Made by a program: the position numbers and the translations under genes. From the NCBI GenBank assembly GCA_012511185.1, contig JAAZGN010000095.1, positions 1 to 16,339 of the forward strand: 16,339 nt of DNA, given 5' to 3'. The stretch is from Clostridiaceae bacterium (GTDB lineage: Bacteria > Bacillota > Clostridia > Saccharofermentanales > DTU023). The notes under the pieces were generated by a model. That model saw only the letters and a program-made list of their open reading frames with translations. It was not told the DNA's origin and did not search any database. Below are positions 1 to 7,470 of the stretch, piece after piece (the stretch's first letter is position 1; each line of letters opens with the position of its first letter).

Positions 1-2
1 CT

Positions 3-239
3 CCTAAGACTATGCAACACCGCTACATAATGGAAGATGTGCCCTGCGGCCTGGTTCCACTGGAGGCCGTCGGCCAAAACCACGGACTCGGGATGTGCAA
101 CACTACCCTGATCATTGACTTGGCCTCCAAGCTCATGGAGACCGATTTTCGAAAGACGGGGCGCAATCTGGAGAGTATGGGGCTTGGACAGGGAAAACTG
201 TGCCTGAACGATCTCATGAAAGAGTATCCGGATGCGTGA
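3..239 (+). CDS. Opine dehydrogenase (octopine/nopaline dehydrogenase family), C-terminal fragment
   Basis: The reading frame is open from the window edge and ends at TGA 237-239, so only the last ~78 residues are visible. The segment RYIMEDVPCGLVPLEAVG followed by a helical stretch ending in DFRKTGRNLESMGL is characteristic of the C-terminal alpha-helical domain of the NAD/NADP octopine/nopaline dehydrogenase family. These enzymes reductively condense an amino acid with a 2-oxo acid, or run the reverse reaction. The N-terminal Rossmann domain lies outside the window. The ATG at 12 is internal to the domain and not a start. The 3' end lies just before the next gene, whose likely ATG is at 250, so the two are probably co-transcribed. 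Substrate cannot be inferred. Confidence 0.8.
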   Translation, partial: PKTMQHRYIMEDVPCGLVPLEAVGQNHGLGMCNTTLIIDLASKLMETDFRKTGRNLESMGLGQGKLCLNDLMKEYPDA

Positions 240-249
240 GGGGACGGGC

Positions 250-2135
250 ATGATCTACGGACTGATCAAGCCGTCGGTCGACGCGCACACCCTGGGTATT
301 CACGCGGTGTCAGAGTTGCTTCGCCAATGTGGCTGTCAGGTTGTGCATGCAGGGGACGATGTTTCTGATGCGCTAGGCCTTTGTGAGCATGAGAACAAAC
401 GCCAGCAGGTGCTGGACTGGATCAGAGAGAACAAGATTAACAGGCTGGGGATCAGCTACCGCCTGGATGAAGAAGATGCCCTTCATTTGACGGGTTATCT
501 GGTCGAGGCACTCAAGAGAGAGCGCCTGTTCGGTTTTCAGGGAGGGCTCCTTGATTTACTTTTCTTCGCTGGGCTTCCCGTTGCCTGCGAAGCCATCGAA
601 AAAACCCATCGGGGTTTGGTTGTGACCTTCAAGGGCGGGGAATCACCGAGGGAAACGCTGGTCAAAATGGGTGTTCCCCCCGACCTTATTCCCATGGAGC
701 TTCAGGATAGCAACCGATACGACCAGGCCCGGCTTGAATTTGGAAAAATGCTCATCGACGCCCAAAGCTATACCGGCTATCAAGCCCAGGATCGTTCCCG
801 CTACCCGGAATATGGTTCCCGCGAGGACACAGTTGTCAAAAGGCTTGACGCCAACCGGTCACCACGCTTTGAGCCCCTGATCCGGGCCCATGTCGGCCCT
901 TACTCGTCTTCCGCCTCGCGCCAGGAATCGGTCGCGGAGTTCGTCCAATGGGCGAAAAACCTGGCGCAGGGAGCTTGCCTGGATATCCTGTCCATCGGGA
1001 GCTCCCAGCTGACCCAGTCCAATTTTGGGGAAGACTGGGAGGACAAACCGAATGGCGGGGGCGTTCCCGTCAATTCACCCGATGAATACCGGAGGATTAT
1101 GAGGCGTCCAGGCCCATGCTGGTGAGAACCTACGCGGGCACGAAAAACATCCCCCAGCTAGCCCGTATGCATGAGCAGTCCATGAATATCTGCTGGCACG
1201 CTCTGTCCCTGTGGTGGTTCAACCTCTTGGACGGCAGGGGTCCCTACGATGTTTACACCAACTGGAAGGAGCCCATTGAAACATTAGCTTTTATCGCGCA
1301 GATCGATAAGCCCTTTTAGGCTAATGTTCCCCACCATTTCGCATTTCGGGGGGCGGATGACGTGACTTATGTCGTGTCGGCCTATCTTGCGGCCCGGCTA
1401 GCCAAGCAAAAGGGAATCAGGACATTCATTCTCCAGAATATGCTGAACACGCCCCGGATGACCTGGGGTATCCAGGATCTGGCCAAGTCGCGGGCGCTTC
1501 TGGAAATAGTGAGGACATTGGAAGACCAGGATTTCCGGGTGCTCCTGCAACCCAGGGCAGGCCTTGACTATTTCAAGCCCGATCTTTATGAGGCCAGAAT
1601 CCAGCTGGCTGCCGTGACCGCCCTCATGGACGATATCGAGCCGCACGATGAGGCGAGCCCTCCCCTTGTTCACGTGGTCAGTTATTCCGAGGCATCACAT
1701 CTGGCGACCCCTTCGGTGATTGAAGAGAGCGTCCGGATCACCCAGTACGCACTGAACCACTACCGTGACCTGAGGCGAAAGGGAGATGTGGATGACATGG
1801 GAAGGCACGCCGGTGTTCGCGAACGGACCGCCGAACTTGTCTTGTCGGCCAGAAAGGTCATTGACGCCATTGAAAGTTCAATCCCCGATCCCTACAGCGC
1901 CGAAGGTTTCTATACTCTTTTCGTTGCCGGTTTTTTGCCTCTCCCTTACCTATGGGGAGAACATGAGGAATTCAAATACGCCAAAGACTGGGTAACCAGG
2001 CCGGTAAACGGGGGCATCCGGCTCATGTACGATCAAGGATCACAGCCGATGAGTGCCGACGACCGGATTGCCAGGGCCCAAAGCCATCTGGATCAGGCCC
2101 GCTTTTTTCTCGGACAGCGGATGGCGGGGAACTGA
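250..2135 (+). pseudogene. Cobalamin-binding, glutamate-mutase-E-like protein, broken by a frameshift and an in-frame TAG
   Basis: Three segments read as one protein of ~628 residues. The first (250 to about 1098) opens with a B12-binding fold: D11-A-H13-T-L-G16 matches the DxHxxG signature whose His coordinates cobalt, with a later GISY loop and a GG motif (GFQGG). Near 1098-1103 the frame shifts: frame 1 ends ...DEYRRIM, frame 3 resumes ...EASRPMLVRTYAG, consistent with loss of one base. The second segment runs to TAG at 1317-1319, and the same frame continues at once with ANVPHHFAFRGADD to TGA 2135. The C-terminal two thirds (QPRAGLDYF, SYSEASHLATPSVIEES) resemble the TIM-barrel subunit of B12 mutases such as GlmE, so a carbon-skeleton mutase is my inference. 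The start at 250 is preferred to 232 because GAGGGG precedes it. It may be a true pseudogene or contain sequencing errors. Confidence 0.7.
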
Positions 2136-2138
2136 CCC

Positions 2139-2625
2139 TTATTTCACCTTTGACTTGATCACTTCAAAGCCGACCCGGCCGATGGTATTCCCGATCTGAG
2201 CCAGGGCCAGTGAGGGGTTGTTGTTGATCCCGTCGCCCACAAAGGCGACGATCTCGCCGCCCTTGATGACATCCGTCTCAGTGACCTTGGGAAAGACAGT
2301 CTCGCCGATATTTTCCAGGATGGCTTTGGCCAGGGGATGGCCGGATTCACGCTCAACGCTGGCCAGGTCAACCAAGGCCCGGCCGGTACGGTCCCCGAAG
2401 ACCATCCTTCCCGGGACAGAAGGCTTGCCTACGGTGAGCGTTCCTGTTTTGTCGAAGATCATCCTGTCAAGCCGGCTGAAGTCAGAAATGACCTCGCGAC
2501 GTCGAAGATGTCAACCTCTTCAAATTTGCCGTCCATTTGACCACGAAACCGGTAAGGATCAGGACCCCACCGGTCAGGGCGATCTTGTTCTTGCTTCGCA
2601 GGATGGCCCGCTGTAGTTTGCGCAT
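2139..2625 (-). pseudogene. Remnant of a heavy-metal (P1B-like) P-type ATPase with two internal deletions
   Basis: Pieces of one transporter are scattered over three minus-strand frames. The 5' end (ATG at 2625) encodes MRKLQRAILRSKNKIALTGG and a first hydrophobic segment. A frameshift leads to FEEVDIFDVA, the next conserved stretch. The sequence then jumps to REVISDFSRLDRMIFDKTGTLT, the phosphorylation loop, so nearly all of the transmembrane and actuator region is missing. SGHPLAKAI (the HP motif of metal ATPases) follows, then a second jump to AFVGDGINNNPSLALAQIG, the hinge motif, without the TGDN segment. It ends at TAA 2141-2139, three bases from the convergent mutase stop. It cannot make a working pump. 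Its ATG overlaps the stop of the small gene upstream (TAATG), so the two were once translationally coupled. Confidence 0.8.
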
Positions 2626-2891
2626 TATTTATTACGGGCCTGGTAGGCCTCATCCAGCTCTGCCAGCATGGTATAGACGGCTTCGTAGGTCTCGCAAACA
2701 TCGCAGGGGACTGCGTAATTATTGGTAATATCGCGCAGCAGCTCGAATTCCCGGGAAAAATCCAGCTCCGGTTCAGTTTCTTTGACCCTGCCGGCGATAT
2801 CTTCGAACAATCTTCTGACACCGTGGAATTCCGGATGCGCGTTGCCATGGACGCGATCGACGACGGGAACGTAAAGCTCCAGTGTTTCCAA
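2625..2891 (-). CDS. Small conserved-looking protein with His and Cys motifs, partner of the P-type ATPase remnant
   Basis: An 88-residue acidic, mostly helical protein I do not recognise. Near the N-terminus is VVDRVHGNAHPEFH, a tight group of His residues like a helical di-iron or metal site, and later NNYAVPCDVCETYEAVY with a CxxC. No signal peptide or membrane segment is seen. Its TAA overlaps the ATG of the ATPase remnant, so it was probably a cytosolic accessory or metal-sensing partner of that pump (inference). The start is a problem: the open frame continues upstream, and the good SD AAAAGGAG at about 2934-2941 is followed at the right spacing by AAG (Lys), not ATG. TTG at 2889-2891 is the only start in the frame nearby and has poorly spaced SD. 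The start codon may be lost (see findings). Confidence 0.5.
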   Translation of the reverse strand: METLELYVPVVDRVHGNAHPEFHGVRRLFEDIAGRVKETEPELDFSREFELLRDITNNYAVPCDVCETYEAVYTMLAELDEAYQARNK

Positions 2892-3018
2892 ATTCTTATC
2901 CAGGGCTTCCTTGAAACTTGTCTTTGAATCTTCTCCTTTTATATAACCCAGGAAATACTAGCACAGAAAAAAAGGAGAGGGTGAGGCAGATGATACACCC
3001 GGGAGAGAGCGGGTTTTT

Positions 3019-3899
3019 CTATTCCCCCAGAATATGGGTGAAGCCGAGCCCTTTCGCAAAGTCAATCACCTGGCGGTATTCATCGGCAAAAAGGCGGCGA
3101 TTCATCTCCGTCTCTTTGGCACAGTGGCCGCCTGGCTGCGGCCTGTATTGTTTCATCAGGGAGAGGGGTGTACCGGCCGGAATAAACTGGGCCAGCTCTT
3201 CCATGACTTGAAATGAATCCCCTGTTTGACCGGGAAGGATCAGGTGCCGGATGACAAGCCCGCGCAGGATGAGCCCGCCTTCATCAAAGACAGGGCGTGG
3301 CTGCTGGCGGAGCATCTCACGGATCGCCGTATAGGCGACTGTGGGATAATCCGGCGCCGATGCCAGGCCGGCTGCCAATTCAGGGTCATGGAACTTCATG
3401 TCCGCCAGGTATACATTGACCACATCCGCCAAAGGCCGCAGGCTTTCGACCGTTTCGTAGGCACTGCTGTTCCAGATTACCGGTACCGGCCGCCGCTGCC
3501 ATGTTATTGTATCGCGCAAGGTCCGGATGGTATCCGGCAGGCGGTCGGCATAATGGCTGGGGGTTACCAGATTGAGATTGTGGACACCGCAATCCAGAAG
3601 CTTTTCGATCTTTTCAAGCAACCGGATGGAAGTCATCCGTACCCCCTGATGATCATGGCTGATGGAGTAATTCTGGCAAAAACAGCATTTCAAAGAACAA
3701 CCGGAAAAGAAAAGGGTGCCTGATCCCGCGTAACCGCTGATGCATCTTTCTTCTCCGTGATGGGGCATGAGGCTGGAGACCCGGTAGTCGGGAAACCCTC
3801 ATCCGATCCGCACCAGCCGGGGTGGGCGGGCGTACGGGGCGCGCCGCAGTCTCGGGGACAGAGCCGGCAGGCGCGCGTGGAACTGATGTCTGGATTCAT
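3019..3899 (-). pseudogene. COG1313 (PflX-like) radical SAM protein with one frameshift
   Basis: About 293 codons in two frames. The first part (ATG 3899 to about 3793) has the Cys-rich head of this family, CRLCPRDCG...GWCGSDEGF. The second part (to TAA/TGA at 3019) has the radical SAM cluster motif CSLKCCFC (CxxxCxxC), followed by NLVTPSHYAD, VIWNSSAYE, LADMKF and RHLILPG, all typical of the putative pyruvate-formate-lyase-activating-enzyme-related proteins. The two parts join through FPDYRVSSLMPHHGEERC if one base is restored in the run GGGTTTCCC near 3787-3795. Length matches the family's usual ~300. The substrate protein is unknown for the family. The homopolymer site makes a sequencing error a real possibility, in which case the gene is intact. 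Confidence 0.75.
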
Positions 3900-3958
3900 G
3901 TAAGAGTTTCCATGGGTTCAGAATTGAATGTCCGGGGAAGGATAGCCTCGTTTGTATC

Positions 3959-4024
3959 TCAATACCGCTTCGCCAAGCCCAGGATCAGTGAAAAAATGAA
4001 AACCACAATAAAGACAAGAGCCAT
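3959..4024 (-). CDS. Possible 21-residue single-span membrane peptide
   Basis: ATG 4024-4022 starts one base after the stop codon of the nitrilase-family gene and is preceded by GGAGG with a 7-base spacing. The GGAGG lies inside the last codons of that gene. The product is MALVFIVVFIFSL followed by ILGLAKRY, i.e. one hydrophobic span with a basic C-terminus, ending at TGA 3961-3959. The tight placement and strong SD suggest translational coupling. Similar tiny membrane peptides accompany transporters and membrane enzymes in Bacillota, but I know no match to this one. It may also be a chance ORF. Confidence 0.4.
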   Translation of the reverse strand: MALVFIVVFIFSLILGLAKRY

Positions 4025-4025
4025 G

Positions 4026-4790
4026 CTAAACCTCCACATTCAGTAGGCCCGGCACCCCGTAGGGAAGGGCGTAAAGCTCTCTGCCCAAGTGCCAAAGATA
4101 GGCGCCTCCCTTTGCCTTATTCTCCTGGTCGATGTAATTGTTGACAAAAAGGACCGGCTTGGCAAGAATTTGCGACCGTTGCCTGTATTCCTCCTGGATC
4201 GATTCACGCCATTGGCCGACAGGGTAATCGCAATGGACCGGCCAGAGGAAAAGGTCGGTTTCCATGTCCTTATCGATGATGGGCATGAGGAGATGGTCTT
4301 CCCAAAAATCACCGCAGAGAAGAATGGTGATGCTTGTCTGATCCAGCTTGAAAGTGATAAAGCGATCCCCTTCCTTGTATTCGACACTGGTGTTTTTTTC
4401 TCTCCATCCTTCTGAGACGCGCCGGTAATGGCCCTTAATTTCGCCGTACTTGTCGATCACCAGGTAGGAGGAAAAGAGATAGCCGCCGTCATTCTCGTAG
4501 AAACCGAAACCGACGGCTATTTTGTGTTCCAAAGCCCATCTTCGGATTTGGGCGATTTCTTTCCCCCTGACGAAAAGAGCCTTCATAGCGTCGTGCATGT
4601 AATTGAAGTTAAGTGAGGCAAAGCCGCTCAAAAATGCCTCGCCGAAGACGATCAGATCAGAGCCCTGCCCCTTTGCTTCCATGATGGCGGTTTGCATGGT
4701 CGCCATATTGCAGCGCAGGTCATTGAGAGAGCCAGGCAGGCAGGAGCACGTGATGCGAAGTGAATCTTTTCTCTTGGCCGATGCTGGCAC
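4026..4790 (-). CDS. Nitrilase / carbon-nitrogen hydrolase family protein
   Basis: 254 residues, normal for the family, cytosolic. The nitrilase alpha-beta-beta-alpha fold is indicated by SDLIVFGEAFLSGF with the catalytic Glu at E51 and by ITILLCGDFWED with the nucleophile C159. The position that normally carries the catalytic Lys (YxK) reads HYRRVS, so R124 stands where Lys is expected. I chose GTG at 4790 because AAAGGAG lies 6 bases upstream. A longer frame starting at GTG 4817 would begin inside a transcription terminator. The family cleaves amides or nitriles and can transfer acyl groups; the substrate is not predictable. It follows adenine deaminase on the same strand, but a terminator lies between them. 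A tiny membrane-peptide ORF follows directly. Confidence 0.8.
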   Translation of the reverse strand: MPASAKRKDSLRITCSCLPGSLNDLRCNMATMQTAIMEAKGQGSDLIVFGEAFLSGFASLNFNYMHDAMKALFVRGKEIAQIRRWALEHKIAVGFGFYENDGGYLFSSYLVIDKYGEIKGHYRRVSEGWREKNTSVEYKEGDRFITFKLDQTSITILLCGDFWEDHLLMPIIDKDMETDLFLWPVHCDYPVGQWRESIQEEYRQRSQILAKPVLFVNNYIDQENKAKGGAYLWHLGRELYALPYGVPGLLNVEV

Positions 4791-4807
4791 GGGTGTCTCC
4801 TTTCCTG

Positions 4808-4845
4808 AAAAAAGCACAACCGCCCCCCGATGGTGGAGGCGGTTG
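4808..4845 (-). terminator. Intrinsic terminator after adenine deaminase, abutting the next gene's RBS
   Basis: On the minus strand an 8-bp perfect stem CAACCGCC / GGCGGTTG (4845-4838 and 4824-4817) with a 13-base loop is followed, after GC, by six T (4813-4808). It lies 25 bases after the stop of adenine deaminase. The T-tract ends only ~17 bases before the GTG of the nitrilase-family gene, whose SD sits in that gap, so no complete promoter fits between them. Confidence 0.8.
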
Positions 4846-4869
4846 CTTGAATTTCAATTTTTGATTTGA

Positions 4870-6606
4870 CTAATCGTCTGCCTCCAGCGAAATAAAGTCA
4901 AATTTTGTGACATCGAAAAGACCCATATCGGTCAGTTTCAGTTCGGGGATGACGGGCAAGGCCATGAAGCAGAGCGTCATGATGGGTTCGATCTCCTCGC
5001 TCACCTTCAGTTCCCTTATGGCGGTTTCATGCAGCTCCGACAACTTGTCGTTGACCCACTCGCCTGGCTGGTCACTCATGATGCCGCCGACGGGAAGGGG
5101 GAGCCGGGCGAGCACTTTTTTGTCCTTCACCAGGATGACCCCGCCCTCCTGCCTGATCAGCTCCTCGACAGCAAAAGCCATGTCTTCGTCGTTTGTTCCT
5201 GCCGTGATGATGTTGTGGGAGTCGTGTGCAATGGTAAGCGCCACGGCCCCTTGCTTGATTCCGTAGCCCCTCAGCAGACCCACTGCGACATTGCCGGTAT
5301 TCTTATGGCGCTCGATGACGGCGAGCTTGACGATGTCCTGATCGGGATTGTAGATGAAATCACCCGACGCGTCGGTTTGAACTTGGGCGACGCCTTTGCC
5401 CGTCACGACACCGCCGGGCAGGATGTCGATGACATGGACCTTGTTCTTTCTCAACTTCAGTTTCAGTTTGCTAATGGAAAAATCCTTGACATGGACGCTG
5501 CTTCTGACTGGCGAGATATCAGCACGTTTCACTTCGGGGAGATAGCGGCCATTCTCCGCGACCTTTTTGCCATCAATAAAAACGTATTTGGCCTTGAATT
5601 CCTCCAGGTTGTTGACCAGGGTCACATCGGCACGGCGCCCGGGGAAAAGGGCACCGCGGTCTTTCAAGCCGAAGGCTTCGGCCGCGTTCAGTGTCGCCAT
5701 CTGGACGGCGGTTACCGGGTGAATACCGAATTTTACGCATTTGCGCAAGTGATCATCGAGATGACCCTCCTCCAGAATGGTCTTGGGTTGCCGGTCGTCG
5801 GAGCAAAGGAGGCAACGCCTGGCATTTCTTGCTGTCACCACGGGCAGGAGATCTTCCAGATTGTGGCAGGCCGATCCCTGGCGCATCAGGATATACATGC
5901 CGTTTTGGAGGCGCTCATACATCTCTTCCCGGGTGGAGCACTCGTGGTCGGCCAGGATGCCGGCTGAAGCGTAGGCGCACAAGTCCTTGCCCGTGATTTC
6001 CGGGCTGTGTCCATCGATCAGTTTGCTGGCCTTCTTGGCAGCAACCAGCTTGTCGAGGACACCGGGGTCTGTGTAAATGATGCCGGGAAAATTCATAAAC
6101 TCACCCAAGCCCAGAATGCGGTCATCAGCCAGCGGTTCTTCCAAGTCTCCCGCTTCCAGTATGGCACCCGCGTTTTCAAAGGGCGTAGCGGGAACACAGG
6201 AAGGAACAACGTACTCAATGCGGAGTGCCGCCTCGGCGGCGGCGTCGAGCATGTAGTGGATGCCCTTGAGCCCTGCGACATTGGCGATTTCGTGCGGGTC
6301 CGCTATGATGGTCGTAGACCCGTAAGGAACAAGGAGCCGGCTGATCTCTTCAGGTGGGACGAAGGCACACTCGATGTGGATATGAGCGTCTATCATGCCG
6401 GGCATGGCATAGAGGCCTTCAGCGTCGACCGTTTCTTTGCCCTCATAGTCACCTGTCCCAGCAATCATCCCATCGACAATTGCGATATCGCCCTTCCTTA
6501 TCTCACCAAGTCCAACGTCCACGATCTGGCAGTTTTTAATTACTAGGTCAGCTATCTGCCGCCCCGCTGCCACGTCAATCAAGTGTTTGAGTTCCTTCTG
6601 GTCCAT
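4870..6606 (-). CDS. ade: Adenine deaminase
   Basis: 578 residues, the usual size. It converts adenine to hypoxanthine and ammonia in purine salvage, in the cytosol. The amidohydrolase metal site is complete: DAHIHIE (H75, H77), ADPHEIANV (H105), GLGEFMNFPG (E169), DGHSPE (H200), DHE (H221) and CSDDR (D270, D271). The C-terminal adenine deaminase domain (GLLRGYGIKQGAVALTIAHD, then AGTNDEDM) is also present. ATG at 6606 follows GAGGGGA. The gene begins 30 bases after the SIMPL-domain gene on the same strand, so they probably form one transcript, ended by the hairpin at 4808-4845. No purine riboswitch is visible in the 30-base gap. Confidence 0.95.
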   Translation of the reverse strand: MDQKELKHLIDVAAGRQIADLVIKNCQIVDVGLGEIRKGDIAIVDGMIAGTGDYEGKETVDAEGLYAMPGMIDAHIHIECAFVPPEEISRLLVPYGSTTIIADPHEIANVAGLKGIHYMLDAAAEAALRIEYVVPSCVPATPFENAGAILEAGDLEEPLADDRILGLGEFMNFPGIIYTDPGVLDKLVAAKKASKLIDGHSPEITGKDLCAYASAGILADHECSTREEMYERLQNGMYILMRQGSACHNLEDLLPVVTARNARRCLLCSDDRQPKTILEEGHLDDHLRKCVKFGIHPVTAVQMATLNAAEAFGLKDRGALFPGRRADVTLVNNLEEFKAKYVFIDGKKVAENGRYLPEVKRADISPVRSSVHVKDFSISKLKLKLRKNKVHVIDILPGGVVTGKGVAQVQTDASGDFIYNPDQDIVKLAVIERHKNTGNVAVGLLRGYGIKQGAVALTIAHDSHNIITAGTNDEDMAFAVEELIRQEGGVILVKDKKVLARLPLPVGGIMSDQPGEWVNDKLSELHETAIRELKVSEEIEPIMTLCFMALPVIPELKLTDMGLFDVTKFDFISLEADD

Positions 6607-6636
6607 AATGACGTCCCCTCTCCCCTTTCCGATTTT

Positions 6637-7290
6637 TTACTGAATCTCCCAAGTCACCCTCACAGATTCCTTGAGGCGGATGTCATCCGGCTCAAGATCG
6701 GGGCTGATGGCCGTATAGACTGTCTCACCCACAAAGCGCGTGCTCCTCATGACCTCTTGTCGCAAGGCAACCTCTTCGCACGGGCAGGCGATATGGAGGA
6801 TCTTGCCAAGCCGGACACCAGCTGCATCTGCCAGCTGCCCTGCCTTGGTCTTTGCGTCTTCGACAGCATTCTTGAGCAATTCATTTTTCGCAGCACGGGG
6901 ATCCTTGACGGAATAAACAATCTGGAATTCAACCGCGACATCGCTTTGGAGGAATGCTGTCAGCGCCTTTCCGAGGCGTTCATTGTCGCGGGGGATTTCC
7001 AGCTTCAGCCGGTGATCGTATTCGAAACCCGCGAACCGCTGTTTATACAGACCCTCAGAGTCTTGAACACTCTCGTATTTGCTGTTGACGGAAAAATTCA
7101 CTGTTTTGAGATCCTCTTGCTCAAAGCCTGCTTTGGCAAGCGCCTCTTTCAGGCGCCCTGCCGCATCGGCCGAATGTCTGACGGCGTCGCTGTATTCTTC
7201 ATGGAGGCCTGTGAGGGTGAGCAGGAGTTGAGTGGTGTCAGGCTGAACAGCAAGCTGGCCCGTTCCTGTGACGCGAATTGTGCGATCCAT
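6637..7290 (-). CDS. SIMPL domain (DUF541) protein
   Basis: 217 residues. The N-terminus IRVTGTGQLAVQPDTTQLLLT is the typical first strand of the SIMPL/DUF541 fold (YggE, BP26), and the central KNELLKNAVEDAKTKAGQLA followed by a G-V-R-L-G-K turn is the family's second hallmark. No signal peptide precedes the domain, so this member is probably cytosolic, unlike periplasmic YggE. ATG at 7290 was chosen over an upstream in-frame ATG at 7407 because AAGGGAG lies just upstream and the domain begins at once. Family role is poorly known; some members oligomerise or affect oxidative stress tolerance. Divergent from the Crp/Fnr gene, upstream of adenine deaminase. Confidence 0.88.
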   Translation of the reverse strand: MDRTIRVTGTGQLAVQPDTTQLLLTLTGLHEEYSDAVRHSADAAGRLKEALAKAGFEQEDLKTVNFSVNSKYESVQDSEGLYKQRFAGFEYDHRLKLEIPRDNERLGKALTAFLQSDVAVEFQIVYSVKDPRAAKNELLKNAVEDAKTKAGQLADAAGVRLGKILHIACPCEEVALRQEVMRSTRFVGETVYTAISPDLEPDDIRLKESVRVTWEIQ

Positions 7291-7375
7291 GACTGGTTCT
7301 CCCTTTAGTTGTTCTACTTCTATCTTAGCACGGGAAAGGGGAAACTTTGGGGTTTTTGTATGCGTGCTATCATAC

Positions 7376-7385
7376 TTGTGCACAA
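7376..7385. promoter_or_regulatory. Perfect 10-bp palindrome in the divergent intergenic region; possible operator
   Basis: The 180-base gap between the divergent SIMPL and Crp/Fnr genes contains TTGTGCACAA, its own reverse complement, and just before it GTATG-N8-CATAC (7358-7375). Crp/Fnr proteins bind two-fold symmetric sites containing TGTGA or TTGAT half-sites, so this could be an autoregulatory operator. No convincing -35/-10 pair was found in the gap, although TATCAT at 7368 lies inside the second repeat. Confidence 0.35.
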
Positions 7386-7470
7386 AAAAAGGATCCTTGC
7401 AGGACAAGAGACCTCATATTTGTTATTCTATGCTGGAGTGAAAATACCCAAAGCGAATGATGGAGGACCT

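Noticed and set aside
1116..1319. Separate small gene of 67 codons
   Set aside because: Its translation continues both neighbours of the mutase-like protein, so it is the middle piece of one broken gene.
2997..3018. Plus-strand terminator-like hairpin ACCCG-N8-CGGGT followed by five T
   Set aside because: No plus-strand gene ends here; read on the minus strand, after the radical SAM stop, the hairpin is not followed by a T-run. Probably chance or part of decayed sequence.
5029..5967. 312-codon plus-strand ORF inside the adenine deaminase gene
   Set aside because: It lies wholly antisense to a complete enzyme with all catalytic motifs and its translation shows no recognisable domain.
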